From NCBI GenBank assembly GCA_001897835.1, contig MKUN01000005.1:1-64000 (forward strand): DNA of 64,000 nt, in the 5' to 3' direction. The notes under the pieces were generated by a model. That model saw only the letters and a program-made list of their open reading frames with translations, did not search any database and was not told where the DNA came from. The translations under genes and the position numbers were made by a program. Shown here piece by piece: positions 43,805-53,559 of this stretch (its first letter is position 1; each line of letters starts with the position of its first letter). Origin of the DNA: Bacteroidetes bacterium 46-16 (GTDB lineage Bacteria; Bacteroidota; Bacteroidia; Chitinophagales; Chitinophagaceae).

Positions 43805-44221
43805 TCATGGCTGCTGTTGATGCAATACCGTCCTTTTGAGTATCTCGTTTTTGGTGTCGGTGCTGAAATGATATAATGCCCATATTTGCTTATATGATCT
43901 AAAACTGCCCAATTCACTTCTGCGCTGCAATACCCGGTGCGCCAGCTTTGGTCCAATACCATTAATACTGAGCAGTGTTACGGAGTCTGCCGTGTTCAGG
44001 TCTATTACGATATCTGTCATGGCAGCAGGGGCTTTGCTGCTTTTTTTCACTTCCCACATTTGTTGCAGTTTAGCTTGCTGAAGCTGTGTTTCAGTATGGG
44101 GGATAATGGTTTGCATGGCAAAGCGAAAGCTTATGATAATAGCTAATATTATTAAGAGCAGTGCGATGCCGATACGCTCGGTACGGGTAAAGATGCTGTA
44201 TGTATTTAATCTTTTGTCCAT
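43805..44221 (-). CDS. Membrane-anchored helix-hairpin-helix protein (ComEA-like)
   Basis: This 138-residue protein has one transmembrane helix (about 17-36) followed by a short linker and a helix-hairpin-helix domain (IDLNTADSVTLLSINGIGP, about 73-91, then RVLQRRSELGSF). The layout resembles ComEA, the DNA receptor of natural transformation, but the HhH alone is also found in proteins without that role. The HhH would face the periplasm. It is divergent from eno. Confidence 0.82.
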   Translation of the reverse strand: MDKRLNTYSIFTRTERIGIALLLIILAIIISFRFAMQTIIPHTETQLQQAKLQQMWEVKKSSKAPAAMTDIVIDLNTADSVTLLSINGIGPKLAHRVLQRRSELGSFRSYKQIWALYHFSTDTKNEILKRTVLHQQQP

Positions 44222-44284
44222 ACAGCACTAAGTTAGCTGATCAGCAACTTATACTTATAACTTTTTATTAAGCCGCATCAATAT

Positions 44285-44292
44285 TATCTTTG
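44285..44292 (+). promoter_or_regulatory. Promoter of eno
   Basis: TATCTTTG matches TAnnTTTG, 23 bases before the ATG. A T-rich CTTTTT about 19 bases upstream may serve as the -33 region. Confidence 0.55.
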
Positions 44293-44303
44293 CGCCGTAT
44301 TAA

Positions 44304-45605
<1,302 letters not shown>

Positions 45606-45685
45606 TATAGGGCCTGAACCCTGGACTGTGGATATGTGGAAAAGGGTTTTGTGCTGTTTAGATGTATTATATTTAACTTTCAGGA

Positions 45686-45976
45686 ATGAAAAAGTTGCTG
45701 CGCATCATTACCAATAAATACTTTGTGACCGGTGTGGCTTTCGCGGTATGGATGATCTTTTTTGATCAGAACGATTATGAATCGCAAATGCAGCGCAGGC
45801 AAGACCTACAGGCTACCAATGATGGTATAGCATACCTGAACGGGGAGATATCAAGTATGGAGAAGGCTTATACTGAAATAACCAGCGACCCCGATAAGCT
45901 GGAGCAATATGCAAGGGAGCATTACCGGATGAAAAAAGACAATGAAGACGTATACCTTGTAGAGCGTAAAAAATAA
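45686..45976 (+). CDS. FtsB/DivIC-like septum formation initiator
   Basis: This 96-residue protein has a short cytoplasmic N-terminus, one transmembrane helix (about 12-26), a coiled coil (about 33-62) and a short conserved tail (DPDKLEQYAREHYRMKK). This is the FtsB/DivIC layout: a bitopic divisome protein that links FtsL and FtsQ. It is downstream of eno, the same linkage as ftsB in many bacteria including E. coli. Confidence 0.9.
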   Translation: MKKLLRIITNKYFVTGVAFAVWMIFFDQNDYESQMQRRQDLQATNDGIAYLNGEISSMEKAYTEITSDPDKLEQYAREHYRMKKDNEDVYLVERKK

Positions 45977-45990
45977 AAATAGCTAAGTAA

Positions 45991-46032
45991 ATAGTAAAAA
46001 GCCCGACCAAACATGGCCGGGCTTTTTACTAT
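45991..46032. terminator. Bidirectional terminator between ftsB-like gene and PRODH
   Basis: Two 19-base arms (ATAGTAAAAAGCCCGACCA and its near complement) pair with a single A-C mismatch around a 4-nt loop. A and T runs lie on both sides of the GC core. It includes the PRODH stop codon. Confidence 0.9.
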
Positions 46033-47195
46033 AGTTTTCGTCTTTTTATTTCTTTTCGTATCAGCGAAAGCTCTCGTGACGTTTGGCCGGCAACGGATGT
46101 GTTCTCCTGTGCCCGGCGCATCAGGTAGGGTATCACATCTTTTACGGGCCCGTAAGGAAGATATTTTGCCACATGGTACCCGCTATGTGCAAGGTTAAAA
46201 GATATGTTATCGCTCATGCCGTAGAGCTGTGAAAAATACACATGCGGGTGTCCTGGGGGTAAAGCATGACCTTCCATATACTCTGCGGCAAGCCGGCAGC
46301 TTTTTTCATTGTGTGTGCCAATGAATACAGATATTTTATCCAGGTGTTCCAGGCAATATTGGGTTGCTATATCATAGTCCTGATCTGTGGCCTCTTTATT
46401 TGGCTGTATAGGGGATGGATAGCCTTGTGCAGCAGCGCGTTCGCGCTCTTTTTCCATATAAGCACCCCTTACCAGTTTTGCCCCTAATATATAGCTTCCG
46501 GCAGCAGCATTTGCATGCGATATCTTAAGAAACTCAAGCCTGTCGTGGCGGTATAGCTGGAAGGTGTTAAAAACAGTGGCTTTACCTTTGTTGTATTGCG
46601 CCATCATAGCATCAGTAAGGTCGTCCACCGGTTGTTGTATCCAGCTTTCCTCGGCATCTATCAATACCATTGTGCCTGCCTTAAATGCCGCACTGCATAT
46701 ACGGTCTATACGGTTATAAACTCTTTGCCATTCTTCCTTTTCGGCATCGCTGAGCATTTGCCCTGAATGTATTTTTTCAAGCAGGGCAAAGCGTGAAAAG
46801 CCGGTGATCTTAACACTGATGAAAGGGATGTTTTTTTGTGAAGCTGCGTAATTGATGGCTTTGATAAATTCAGGTACTGCGGTATCAAATTCATGTTCAT
46901 CTTCTTTTCCTTCAACGCCATAGTCCAGTATGACCCCGACATTATATTTGCTTAGAATATGCGCTGTGCTGGCAGCCTCCTCCATAGTTTCACCGCCGCA
47001 AAATTGCTCAAAGATGGTGTGTTTTATCAAGCCCTTAATGGGCAGGTGCCAGTCCATTGCCCATTTGGTGATGCCCATACCTATCCTTGTGAGCACAGGT
47101 GAGCTCATGGATGAGAACAGGAATTCAGCGCGCTTTAGTTCTTTATTTGAACGGTATTCAAAAGCGATCGCCGTGTCGTCGAATTGAGGAAGCAT
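46029..47195 (-). CDS. Proline dehydrogenase
   Basis: PRODH oxidises proline to pyrroline-5-carboxylate using FAD. The 388-residue monofunctional protein has a TIM-barrel with LVRGAYMEKER (substrate/FAD arginine), GTHNEKS and the signature YLPYGPVKDVIPYLMRRAQENTS near the C-terminus. A separate P5C dehydrogenase is expected elsewhere, as in other Bacteroidota. The last coding bases lie in a shared terminator hairpin. Confidence 0.95.
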   Translation of the reverse strand: MLPQFDDTAIAFEYRSNKELKRAEFLFSSMSSPVLTRIGMGITKWAMDWHLPIKGLIKHTIFEQFCGGETMEEAASTAHILSKYNVGVILDYGVEGKEDEHEFDTAVPEFIKAINYAASQKNIPFISVKITGFSRFALLEKIHSGQMLSDAEKEEWQRVYNRIDRICSAAFKAGTMVLIDAEESWIQQPVDDLTDAMMAQYNKGKATVFNTFQLYRHDRLEFLKISHANAAAGSYILGAKLVRGAYMEKERERAAAQGYPSPIQPNKEATDQDYDIATQYCLEHLDKISVFIGTHNEKSCRLAAEYMEGHALPPGHPHVYFSQLYGMSDNISFNLAHSGYHVAKYLPYGPVKDVIPYLMRRAQENTSVAGQTSRELSLIRKEIKRRKL

Positions 47196-47212
47196 AAATT
47201 ATCTTGCTGGTG

Positions 47213-47220
47213 CAAAAGTA
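47213..47220 (-). promoter_or_regulatory. -7 promoter element for PRODH
   Basis: TACTTTTG on the minus strand matches TAnnTTTG, 17 bases before the ATG. Confidence 0.5.
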
Positions 47221-47357
47221 ATCGAGCATTGCCATGCTGAGAAATAGAGCGGCAAAATTCTTTTTTATGAAGTGGCGGTGAAATATAAAAATATTTGGGA
47301 AAAAAGCAAGATTTCGTTATTTTTACTTTATATTTTATTGTCTAAAATTATACTGTA

Positions 47358-49295
47358 ATGAGAAAAACACTTCTATTTATTGCTGCCGGGATAGTGGCTC
47401 TTGGCGCAAATGCGAAAGATGTGCATAAAAATGCACGCGGGAATGAGGCAAATGTTGAATTGCATAAGAATAACGCCAAAGATGTACATATTACACCGGT
47501 TAATCATCATTCGGCTGCAAAAGCAACGGCTGCTGCATTTTATTCCGAACATTTTGATTCTGCTTTACCAGCCGGCTGGACCACAGGTGCCGATGGTGGT
47601 GTGAATGGTACCTGGAAATGGTTCCCTAATGGGCAGCAATCCGGCTCACAATACCATATTGACGCTATTGCAACTACTACCGGTTTTATGATCTATGATT
47701 CAGACTCCATTGGTGCTGCCAATCCGTCTAAAAACCCGGTAGGCTGGATGAAAACAGCTGCCATCAACTGTACCAGCCATAGCACGGTTGCGATCACTTT
47801 TAACGAATACTTCAGGAGTTTCAACGACTCTTGCTTTGTTGACGTAAGTAACGACGGTACAAACTGGACAAGGTATGCCGTTAACCCGAATAACAATCTG
47901 AATGGTAATGACTACGTGTCGACAAATCCATATAATGTATTCATTAATGCTACGACAGTAGCTGGTGGCCAGGCCACAGTTTACGTACGTTTTTATTATT
48001 ACGGTCCCGTGGATGGTGGTTATTCATGGCAGATCGATGACCTGGCCCTCGCTGAACTGGAACCTCATAACGTGGCTGTTCATGACGGTTTCCTGTATAG
48101 CGATGCTGTAGGTACTTATGCTTCTTCTATAGGCAATGTACCATTTGTTTTTGCTGACAGTATTTCTCCTGTCATTAAACTCGATAACCTGGGCGCAAAT
48201 GCTGAAAACGCATCAATTACAGCTACCATTTACAAGAATGCAACGCAGGTATATACCAATACTATGACCTCTGCTTTGCCTATATCTGCCCAGGATAGTC
48301 TTGTAGAGTTCCCTTATTATGATCCGGGACAAACTGCCGGCTCGATGGGTGACTACCAATGTGTGTTCACCGTGAGTGTTACAGGTAATGCGAACACAAC
48401 ACAATTAACAGATACTGTTTCTTTTTCAGTTACAGATACGATATGGTCACAGAACCAGGGTCTGACTAGTGGCGGGTATTATGTGCACAGGCCAGCTACC
48501 CTTGGCGAATCTTCATTTTTTACGGGTACACGGTTTGATGTACCTGCAGGTGCCAGTGATACAATCACCGGTATAAGTGTAGCTTTTGATAATTCTACTA
48601 CTCCTAATTCGGTAGTACAAGTACAGGTTTACCAACTTGATAATCCGTCAAGTGCAGGCTGGATCCCGAAATATGCTACTTTAGTGCATACACTTTCGGG
48701 AACAGAAATATCGACTAACAGTAATTTGGTGTACGCATTTTTACCAATGGATCTCAGCGGTAGCGACTACCCGATACTTACAGAAGGTACATGGGCCGCA
48801 GTGGTAACTGCGATCGGGGCACCCGCATCGTCTACAGTTACTGTTCTTTCCAGCGCACCTAATCCGGCAACTCCATATGCAGGCTTCTTTGGCCAATCGG
48901 ATACTTCACATAACAATGGTGATTTCGATTTCGGTTTCCAGAATGAGGCAACTGGTCTTACTTCAATACCTTTAGTACGTCTTCACTTTGGTGTTCAGCA
49001 GGGCAATTTGAGTATTGCCAATGTTGCCGGAAATGTGAATATGGGTGTAGCGTATCCTAACCCAGCTAATAATACCGTTAATATTCCGTTTACACTGGCA
49101 ACGGATGCCAATGTGAATGTTAGCATTATGAATACTACAGGTCAGGTAATCAGCAGCCAGTCTTTAGGCAAAGTAGCATCAGGTTCTTTAAAGACCACTA
49201 CTTTCTCCACTGCGGGTCTTGCAAATGGTATGTACTTCTACTCAATTGATGTAGATGGTGTACGTAATACAGGTCGTTTTGCGGTTTCGCATTAA
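47358..49295 (+). CDS. T9SS-exported jelly-roll protein, paralogue 3
   Basis: This 645-residue third member of the family has a signal peptide (MRKTLLFIAAG to NAK), a His/Asn/Lys-rich N-terminal stretch (about 20-55) absent from the others, a jelly-roll domain (about 62-235, with NEYFRSFNDSCFVDV and YSWQIDDLAL), a beta-rich middle and a sorting domain (VAYPNPANNT to NTGRFAVSH). It is on the opposite strand to paralogues 1 and 2, 5 kb away, with housekeeping genes between. The ligand is unknown. Confidence 0.88.
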   Translation: MRKTLLFIAAGIVALGANAKDVHKNARGNEANVELHKNNAKDVHITPVNHHSAAKATAAAFYSEHFDSALPAGWTTGADGGVNGTWKWFPNGQQSGSQYHIDAIATTTGFMIYDSDSIGAANPSKNPVGWMKTAAINCTSHSTVAITFNEYFRSFNDSCFVDVSNDGTNWTRYAVNPNNNLNGNDYVSTNPYNVFINATTVAGGQATVYVRFYYYGPVDGGYSWQIDDLALAELEPHNVAVHDGFLYSDAVGTYASSIGNVPFVFADSISPVIKLDNLGANAENASITATIYKNATQVYTNTMTSALPISAQDSLVEFPYYDPGQTAGSMGDYQCVFTVSVTGNANTTQLTDTVSFSVTDTIWSQNQGLTSGGYYVHRPATLGESSFFTGTRFDVPAGASDTITGISVAFDNSTTPNSVVQVQVYQLDNPSSAGWIPKYATLVHTLSGTEISTNSNLVYAFLPMDLSGSDYPILTEGTWAAVVTAIGAPASSTVTVLSSAPNPATPYAGFFGQSDTSHNNGDFDFGFQNEATGLTSIPLVRLHFGVQQGNLSIANVAGNVNMGVAYPNPANNTVNIPFTLATDANVNVSIMNTTGQVISSQSLGKVASGSLKTTTFSTAGLANGMYFYSIDVDGVRNTGRFAVSH

Positions 49296-49308
49296 TTGAC
49301 CCGATAAG

Positions 49309-49353
49309 ATAAAAAGTAAGGGGGGAACATCTTGTTCCCCCCTTACTTTTTAT
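49309..49353. terminator. 21-bp perfect bidirectional hairpin terminator
   Basis: Bases 49309-49329 pair perfectly with 49333-49353 around a 3-nt loop. The GC core GGGGGGAAC is flanked by A5 on one side and T5 on the other inside the stem. It lies between the convergent T9SS paralogue 3 and the transketolase gene and can serve both. Confidence 0.93.
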
Positions 49354-49387
49354 GTATGCTTGGTGTGTTGAATAATGTAATTATGGA

Positions 49388-50230
49388 TCAATAGTCGCCA
49401 AGACTTGTCTCGGGCAATACTTGCAAGGCTTCTGCCAGTTGTTTGTCATTAGGGGCAATACCATGCCATTCGTGTGTTCCTTCCATAAAGGGCACGCCTT
49501 TACCCATAACTGTATGCATCAGGATGCATATCGGCTTTCCTTTACCTGTTTCAGCTTTGGCTGCATCAAGACCCTTTACCACTTCGGCCATGTCATTACC
49601 TTCCATTTTCATTACATGCCAGCCAAATGCAAGGAACTTATCCTCAAGCGAGCCCAGGTTCATAACAGTATTTGTAGAGCCATCGATCTGCTGCCCGTTA
49701 ACATCAATGGTGGCTATAAGATTATCGATCTTATGGTGTGCGGCAAACATGATCGCTTCCCAGTTTTGGCCTTCCTGCAGCTCTCCATCGCCGTGGAGCG
49801 AGTATACGAGGCGGCTGTCGCCGTTCAGTCTTTTAGCAAGTGCTGCACCGCATGCCACACTCATACCCTGGCCTAGTGAGCCTGATGCGATGCGTATGCC
49901 GGGCAGGTGCTCATGAGTGGCCGGGTGACCCTGCAAGCGTGAATTGATAAGACGGAAAGTTGCCAGCTCACTGACCGGGAAAAATCCGGCACGAGCCAAA
50001 ACGCTATAAAATACCGGGGAAATATGCCCGTTGGACAGGAAAAAAATATCTTCGCCAATACCGTCCATATTAAAACCAGTACTGTATTGCATAGCATGAA
50101 AATACAGGGCCACCATGTAATCGGTACATCCTAGTGAACCACCCGGATGCCCGCTTTGCGGAGTATGCACCATACGTACTATATCCCTGCGAACCTGTAT
50201 CGCTATTTCCTGCAACTTGCTTAAGTCCAT
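49388..50230 (-). CDS. Transketolase N-terminal (TPP-binding) subunit
   Basis: This is the thiamine-diphosphate pyrophosphate-binding half of a split transketolase, 280 residues. Motifs are SGHPGGSLG, the TPP/Mg motif GDGELQEGQNWEA to IDVNGQQ, and GKPICILMHTVMGKGV. The pyrimidine-binding C-terminal half would be a separate gene. Such genes usually sit side by side, but here both neighbours are unrelated. The ATG at 50230 (MDLSKLQ) is used rather than a TTG eight codons upstream. Confidence 0.92.
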   Translation of the reverse strand: MDLSKLQEIAIQVRRDIVRMVHTPQSGHPGGSLGCTDYMVALYFHAMQYSTGFNMDGIGEDIFFLSNGHISPVFYSVLARAGFFPVSELATFRLINSRLQGHPATHEHLPGIRIASGSLGQGMSVACGAALAKRLNGDSRLVYSLHGDGELQEGQNWEAIMFAAHHKIDNLIATIDVNGQQIDGSTNTVMNLGSLEDKFLAFGWHVMKMEGNDMAEVVKGLDAAKAETGKGKPICILMHTVMGKGVPFMEGTHEWHGIAPNDKQLAEALQVLPETSLGDY

Positions 50231-50251
50231 AATCGGTAAAAACTTATGCGG

Positions 50252-50259
50252 CAAAAGTA
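50252..50259 (-). promoter_or_regulatory. -7 promoter element for the transketolase half
   Basis: TACTTTTG on the minus strand matches TAnnTTTG, 21 bases before the ATG. Confidence 0.5.
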
Positions 50260-50325
50260 ATTTTTAAAGGGGACTTTTTATAAAAAAATAAACACTGAAG
50301 GCAAGCTTATGTAAATTACAGCGTG

Positions 50326-51402
50326 ATGAAACAGGGCAGAGAACGGAATGGCTTTTTTACAAGAGCATTACTCAGCTGGCATGCTGCAGATAATGATCGC
50401 AGCCTGCCATGGAAAAGCGAAAAAGACCCTTATAAAATATGGCTTTCAGAGATAATATTACAGCAGACAAGGGCTGAGCAAGGCAAGCCATATTATTTAA
50501 AATTCATTGATGCGTTTCCGGCAGTAGCGGATATGGCTGCGGCTGATGATGAATATGTGTACCGGTTGTGGCAGGGACTGGGTTATTACAACCGTTGTAA
50601 GAACATGCTTGCCACAGCCCGCTATATCAGTAACGAATTGGATGGCAGGTTCCCGGCTACATACGAAGGTTTATTAGCGCTTAAAGGTATCGGGCCGTAT
50701 ACTGCGGCTGCGATTGCTTCATTTGCTTATGGTGCGCCATGTGCCGTGGTGGATGGGAACGTTTACAGGGTATTATCCCGCTATTGGGGTATTGAAGAGC
50801 CTTTTGATAGCTCGCAGGGCAAAATGCTATTCCGCGAAAAAGCAGATGAATTGCTGGACAGCAGGAATAGTGCAGCATATAACCAGGCGATCATGGACCT
50901 GGGGGCTACCGTATGTAAGCCGCGCCAACCTGCCTGTGATAAGTGTCCTTTGCAAAAAAAATGTATCGCTTACCTGCATGGCTTGACAACAATCTTGCCT
51001 GTGCGAAGCAAGAAAACAGCGGTTAAGAAACGGTACTTCCATTATTTAGTACTACGAACAAGCGATGCTATTTGGCTGCATAAGCGTGATGGGGGAGATA
51101 TCTGGCAAAACCTGCACGAACCATATCTAATAGAAGCAGATGGCGTACTTACCGAAAAACAATTAGAGCAGCATGCTTTGTATAAAGTGCTGAATATCGG
51201 GCCGGGAGGACTGCAATATTCCGGCAGAACGAGCCAGCGGCTGACGCATCAATATATAGAGACAAATTTCTATGTAGTTATGATCCCTGGGCCTGTAAAT
51301 ATACCTGTAGCGAACGGAAAATGGGTACTGATCGGGGATATGGGCAAGGTGGCTTTCCCTAAGACACTAGTTTCTTTTTTAGAAAAAAAATTATACTTTT
51401 AG
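50326..51402 (+). CDS. mutY: A/G-specific adenine glycosylase MutY
   Basis: MutY removes adenine mispaired with 8-oxoguanine. The 358-residue protein has the catalytic Glu in LSEIILQQTR, the HhH segment LKGIGPYTAAAIASFAYG, the catalytic Asp in VVDGNVYRVLSR, a 4Fe-4S cluster with spacing C-x6-C-x2-C-x5-C, and a C-terminal NUDIX-like domain. The ATG at 50326 is chosen over the adjacent GTG. It is followed by ssb and gldE, the conserved Bacteroidota order. Confidence 0.96.
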   Translation: MKQGRERNGFFTRALLSWHAADNDRSLPWKSEKDPYKIWLSEIILQQTRAEQGKPYYLKFIDAFPAVADMAAADDEYVYRLWQGLGYYNRCKNMLATARYISNELDGRFPATYEGLLALKGIGPYTAAAIASFAYGAPCAVVDGNVYRVLSRYWGIEEPFDSSQGKMLFREKADELLDSRNSAAYNQAIMDLGATVCKPRQPACDKCPLQKKCIAYLHGLTTILPVRSKKTAVKKRYFHYLVLRTSDAIWLHKRDGGDIWQNLHEPYLIEADGVLTEKQLEQHALYKVLNIGPGGLQYSGRTSQRLTHQYIETNFYVVMIPGPVNIPVANGKWVLIGDMGKVAFPKTLVSFLEKKLYF

Positions 51403-51450
51403 AAATCTTAAAGGATATAAATTAGGATTAATTGAAAAATCAGAACTATC

Positions 51451-51903
51451 ATGAGAGGCGTTAACAGAGTAATACTGATAGGCAACCTGGGAAGAGAACC
51501 AGACCTGCAGTACCTGGAAGGACATATCGCTGTAGCTAAATTTCCCCTGGCAACGACAGAAACCTTTAAAGACAAAAATGGTAACCTTGTATCGCAAACA
51601 GAATGGCACACAGTAGTATTATGGCGCGGACTTGCAGAACTGGCCCAAAAGTATTTACATAAAGGGAGCCTTGTGTTCATAGAAGGCAGGCTACGCAACA
51701 GGACATGGGAAGATAAGGATAAGAACAAGCGCTTTAGTACGGAGATCGTAGGAGATAATTTAGTGATGCTGGATAAAAGAAAAGATAGTGGGACTGATTA
51801 TCAATCTAATACAGATTCGAATACGGAAACAAGTAATTTGCAGGTGCCGGGCAATGACATTAATTATGATGCCGGTGACAACAAAGATGACCTGCCTTTT
51901 TAA
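51451..51903 (+). CDS. ssb: Single-stranded DNA-binding protein
   Basis: SSB coats single-stranded DNA in replication and repair. The 150-residue protein has the OB-fold (MRGVNRVILIGNLGREPDLQ), the WHTVVLWRGLAE core, a disordered Asn/Ser/Asp linker and the protein-interaction tip DDLPF. It lies 48 bp after mutY. Confidence 0.95.
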   Translation: MRGVNRVILIGNLGREPDLQYLEGHIAVAKFPLATTETFKDKNGNLVSQTEWHTVVLWRGLAELAQKYLHKGSLVFIEGRLRNRTWEDKDKNKRFSTEIVGDNLVMLDKRKDSGTDYQSNTDSNTETSNLQVPGNDINYDAGDNKDDLPF

Positions 51904-51921
51904 TAATTAGTTATATTAAGA

Positions 51922-51963
51922 AAAAAAAGGAAAGAACCAGCGTTGCATTTCTTTCCTTTTTTT
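51922..51963 (+). terminator. Terminator after ssb
   Basis: AAAAAAAGGAAAGAA pairs with TTCTTTCCTTTTTTT over about 15 bp with a 12-nt loop. Its T run merges into the gldE promoter element. Confidence 0.75.
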
Positions 51964-51970
51964 AATTTTG
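51963..51970 (+). promoter_or_regulatory. -7 promoter element for gldE
   Basis: TAATTTTG matches TAnnTTTG and abuts the ssb terminator, about 60 bases before the ATG at 52031. Confidence 0.45.
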
Positions 51971-52030
51971 GTACATCATCAAACAAAAAGACACTTGGAA
52001 AGCACGGAAGGCGGGACGATACTGAATGCA

Positions 52031-53344
52031 ATGTTACTGGAGGCCGCGAATACATCTTTTTCTGCATCTAACATCACGATCCTTATTATAATTATACTGG
52101 TTCTGCTGCTGCTCACTGCAATAACAGCCGGGGCCGAAACGGCGTATTTTTCGCTTACGGCAAAGGATATTAATTACCTGAAAACCAAAGAGGAGGCAGG
52201 CGCCCGGCAGGTGATCAGGCTGCTTGACCAGCCCAAACTGCTGCTTGCCACGATACTCGTAGCCAATAATTTTATCAATATCGCTATTGTTATAACCACC
52301 AATTTGCTTGTGAGCAGCCTTATGCCACAGGATATAAGCCCCATTATATCTTTCCTGGTACAGGTGGTTATCGTAACATTTTTGCTGGTACTTTTTGGCG
52401 AAGTGCTGCCCAAAGTATATGCTACCCAAAACAATATGCGTATGGCCTTGTTCTCGGCCCCTGTGCTGAAACTGATGTCAAAGGCATTTATGCCTGTTAG
52501 CAAGATGCTGGTATCATCTACCTCCTATATCGAGGGTAAGCTGGGTGCAAAAAGTATTAACAACCTCAGTAACGAAGATTTTGAGCATGCTATCGAGCTT
52601 ACTGTCGGCCACTCGGCTACAAGAGAAGAAGTAAATATATTTAAAGGCATATTAAAATTCAGCAATATAACTGTGCGACAGATCATGCGCACAAGAATGG
52701 ATGTTAGCGGGATTCCGTATGATATGAGCTTTGCCGATATGCAGCAATATTGCATAGAGGTTGGCTATTCGCGCCTGCCGGTCTATAAAGAGAGCCTGGA
52801 CAAAATAAACGGGATGATACATACCAAAGACCTGCTCCCTTATACGGAGCAGAATGACTTGGATTGGCATGTACTGGTAAGGCCGGCCTATTTTGTGCAT
52901 GAAGGTAAGCTCATTGAAGACCTGCTGCATGAGTTTCAGCAAAAGCGTATCCACTTTGCCATCGTGGTCGATGAATTCGGTGGAACATCGGGTATCGTGA
53001 CCCTTGAAGACATCATGGAAGAAATAATAGGGGATATCAGGGATGAATTTGATGAAGACGACCTGAATTACAAAAAAATAGATAGCGGTAATTTTATATT
53101 TGATGGAAAGACCCTTATCAATGATGTTTGCCGGATAATTGGCGAACAACCGGATATTTTTGATTCGGTGAGGGGCGAAAGCGATTCGCTTGGCGGACTT
53201 ATACTGGAGATATCAGGTAAGTTCCCGGCGATAAATGAAACAATAAGTTTTGAGAACTACGATTTCACGGTGCTGGAAATAGAAAAAATGCGTATTAAAC
53301 GCATAAAGCTGACCATAAATGCTGTGGCGACGGAAAATGATTGA
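52031..53344 (+). CDS. gldE: Gliding motility-associated protein GldE (CNNM/CorC family)
   Basis: This 437-residue membrane protein has a CNNM transporter-like domain (three or four helices, about 10-170), a CBS pair (about 200-335, with MRTRMDVSGIPYD and VVDEFGGTSGIVTLEDIMEEIIGDI) and a CorC_HlyC C-terminal domain (about 350-430). Position after mutY and ssb identifies it as GldE, a partner of GldD in T9SS/gliding function. The ATG at 52031 is used; a TTG at 51995 would add 12 residues. gldD, which follows in many relatives, is not next. Confidence 0.88.
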   Translation: MLLEAANTSFSASNITILIIIILVLLLLTAITAGAETAYFSLTAKDINYLKTKEEAGARQVIRLLDQPKLLLATILVANNFINIAIVITTNLLVSSLMPQDISPIISFLVQVVIVTFLLVLFGEVLPKVYATQNNMRMALFSAPVLKLMSKAFMPVSKMLVSSTSYIEGKLGAKSINNLSNEDFEHAIELTVGHSATREEVNIFKGILKFSNITVRQIMRTRMDVSGIPYDMSFADMQQYCIEVGYSRLPVYKESLDKINGMIHTKDLLPYTEQNDLDWHVLVRPAYFVHEGKLIEDLLHEFQQKRIHFAIVVDEFGGTSGIVTLEDIMEEIIGDIRDEFDEDDLNYKKIDSGNFIFDGKTLINDVCRIIGEQPDIFDSVRGESDSLGGLILEISGKFPAINETISFENYDFTVLEIEKMRIKRIKLTINAVATEND

Positions 53345-53364
53345 ATTTAAAATTTTAAATTCAA
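53341..53364. other. 24-bp perfect AT palindrome at the gldE stop
   Basis: The 24 bases beginning one base before the gldE stop codon equal their own reverse complement and contain only three-letter AT runs with two G/C pairs. With no loop it could form a weak hairpin terminator or bind a dimeric protein. Confidence 0.6.
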
Positions 53365-53559
53365 AATTCATTTATTTGCAGCCACTTATAAAATCGTAAG
53401 CTATTGCATAAAAAAAACGGGTATTTAAAAAAATGCCGCGGATAAGATTTTTTTTTTAGACTTTTTCTGCCTAATTTACTGCCAAATATTTGTTAAAGTA
53501 TTAACCATTACCCATTTGTACGTTTTATTTGGTTTTATAAGCAAACAATTTTAAAGACT

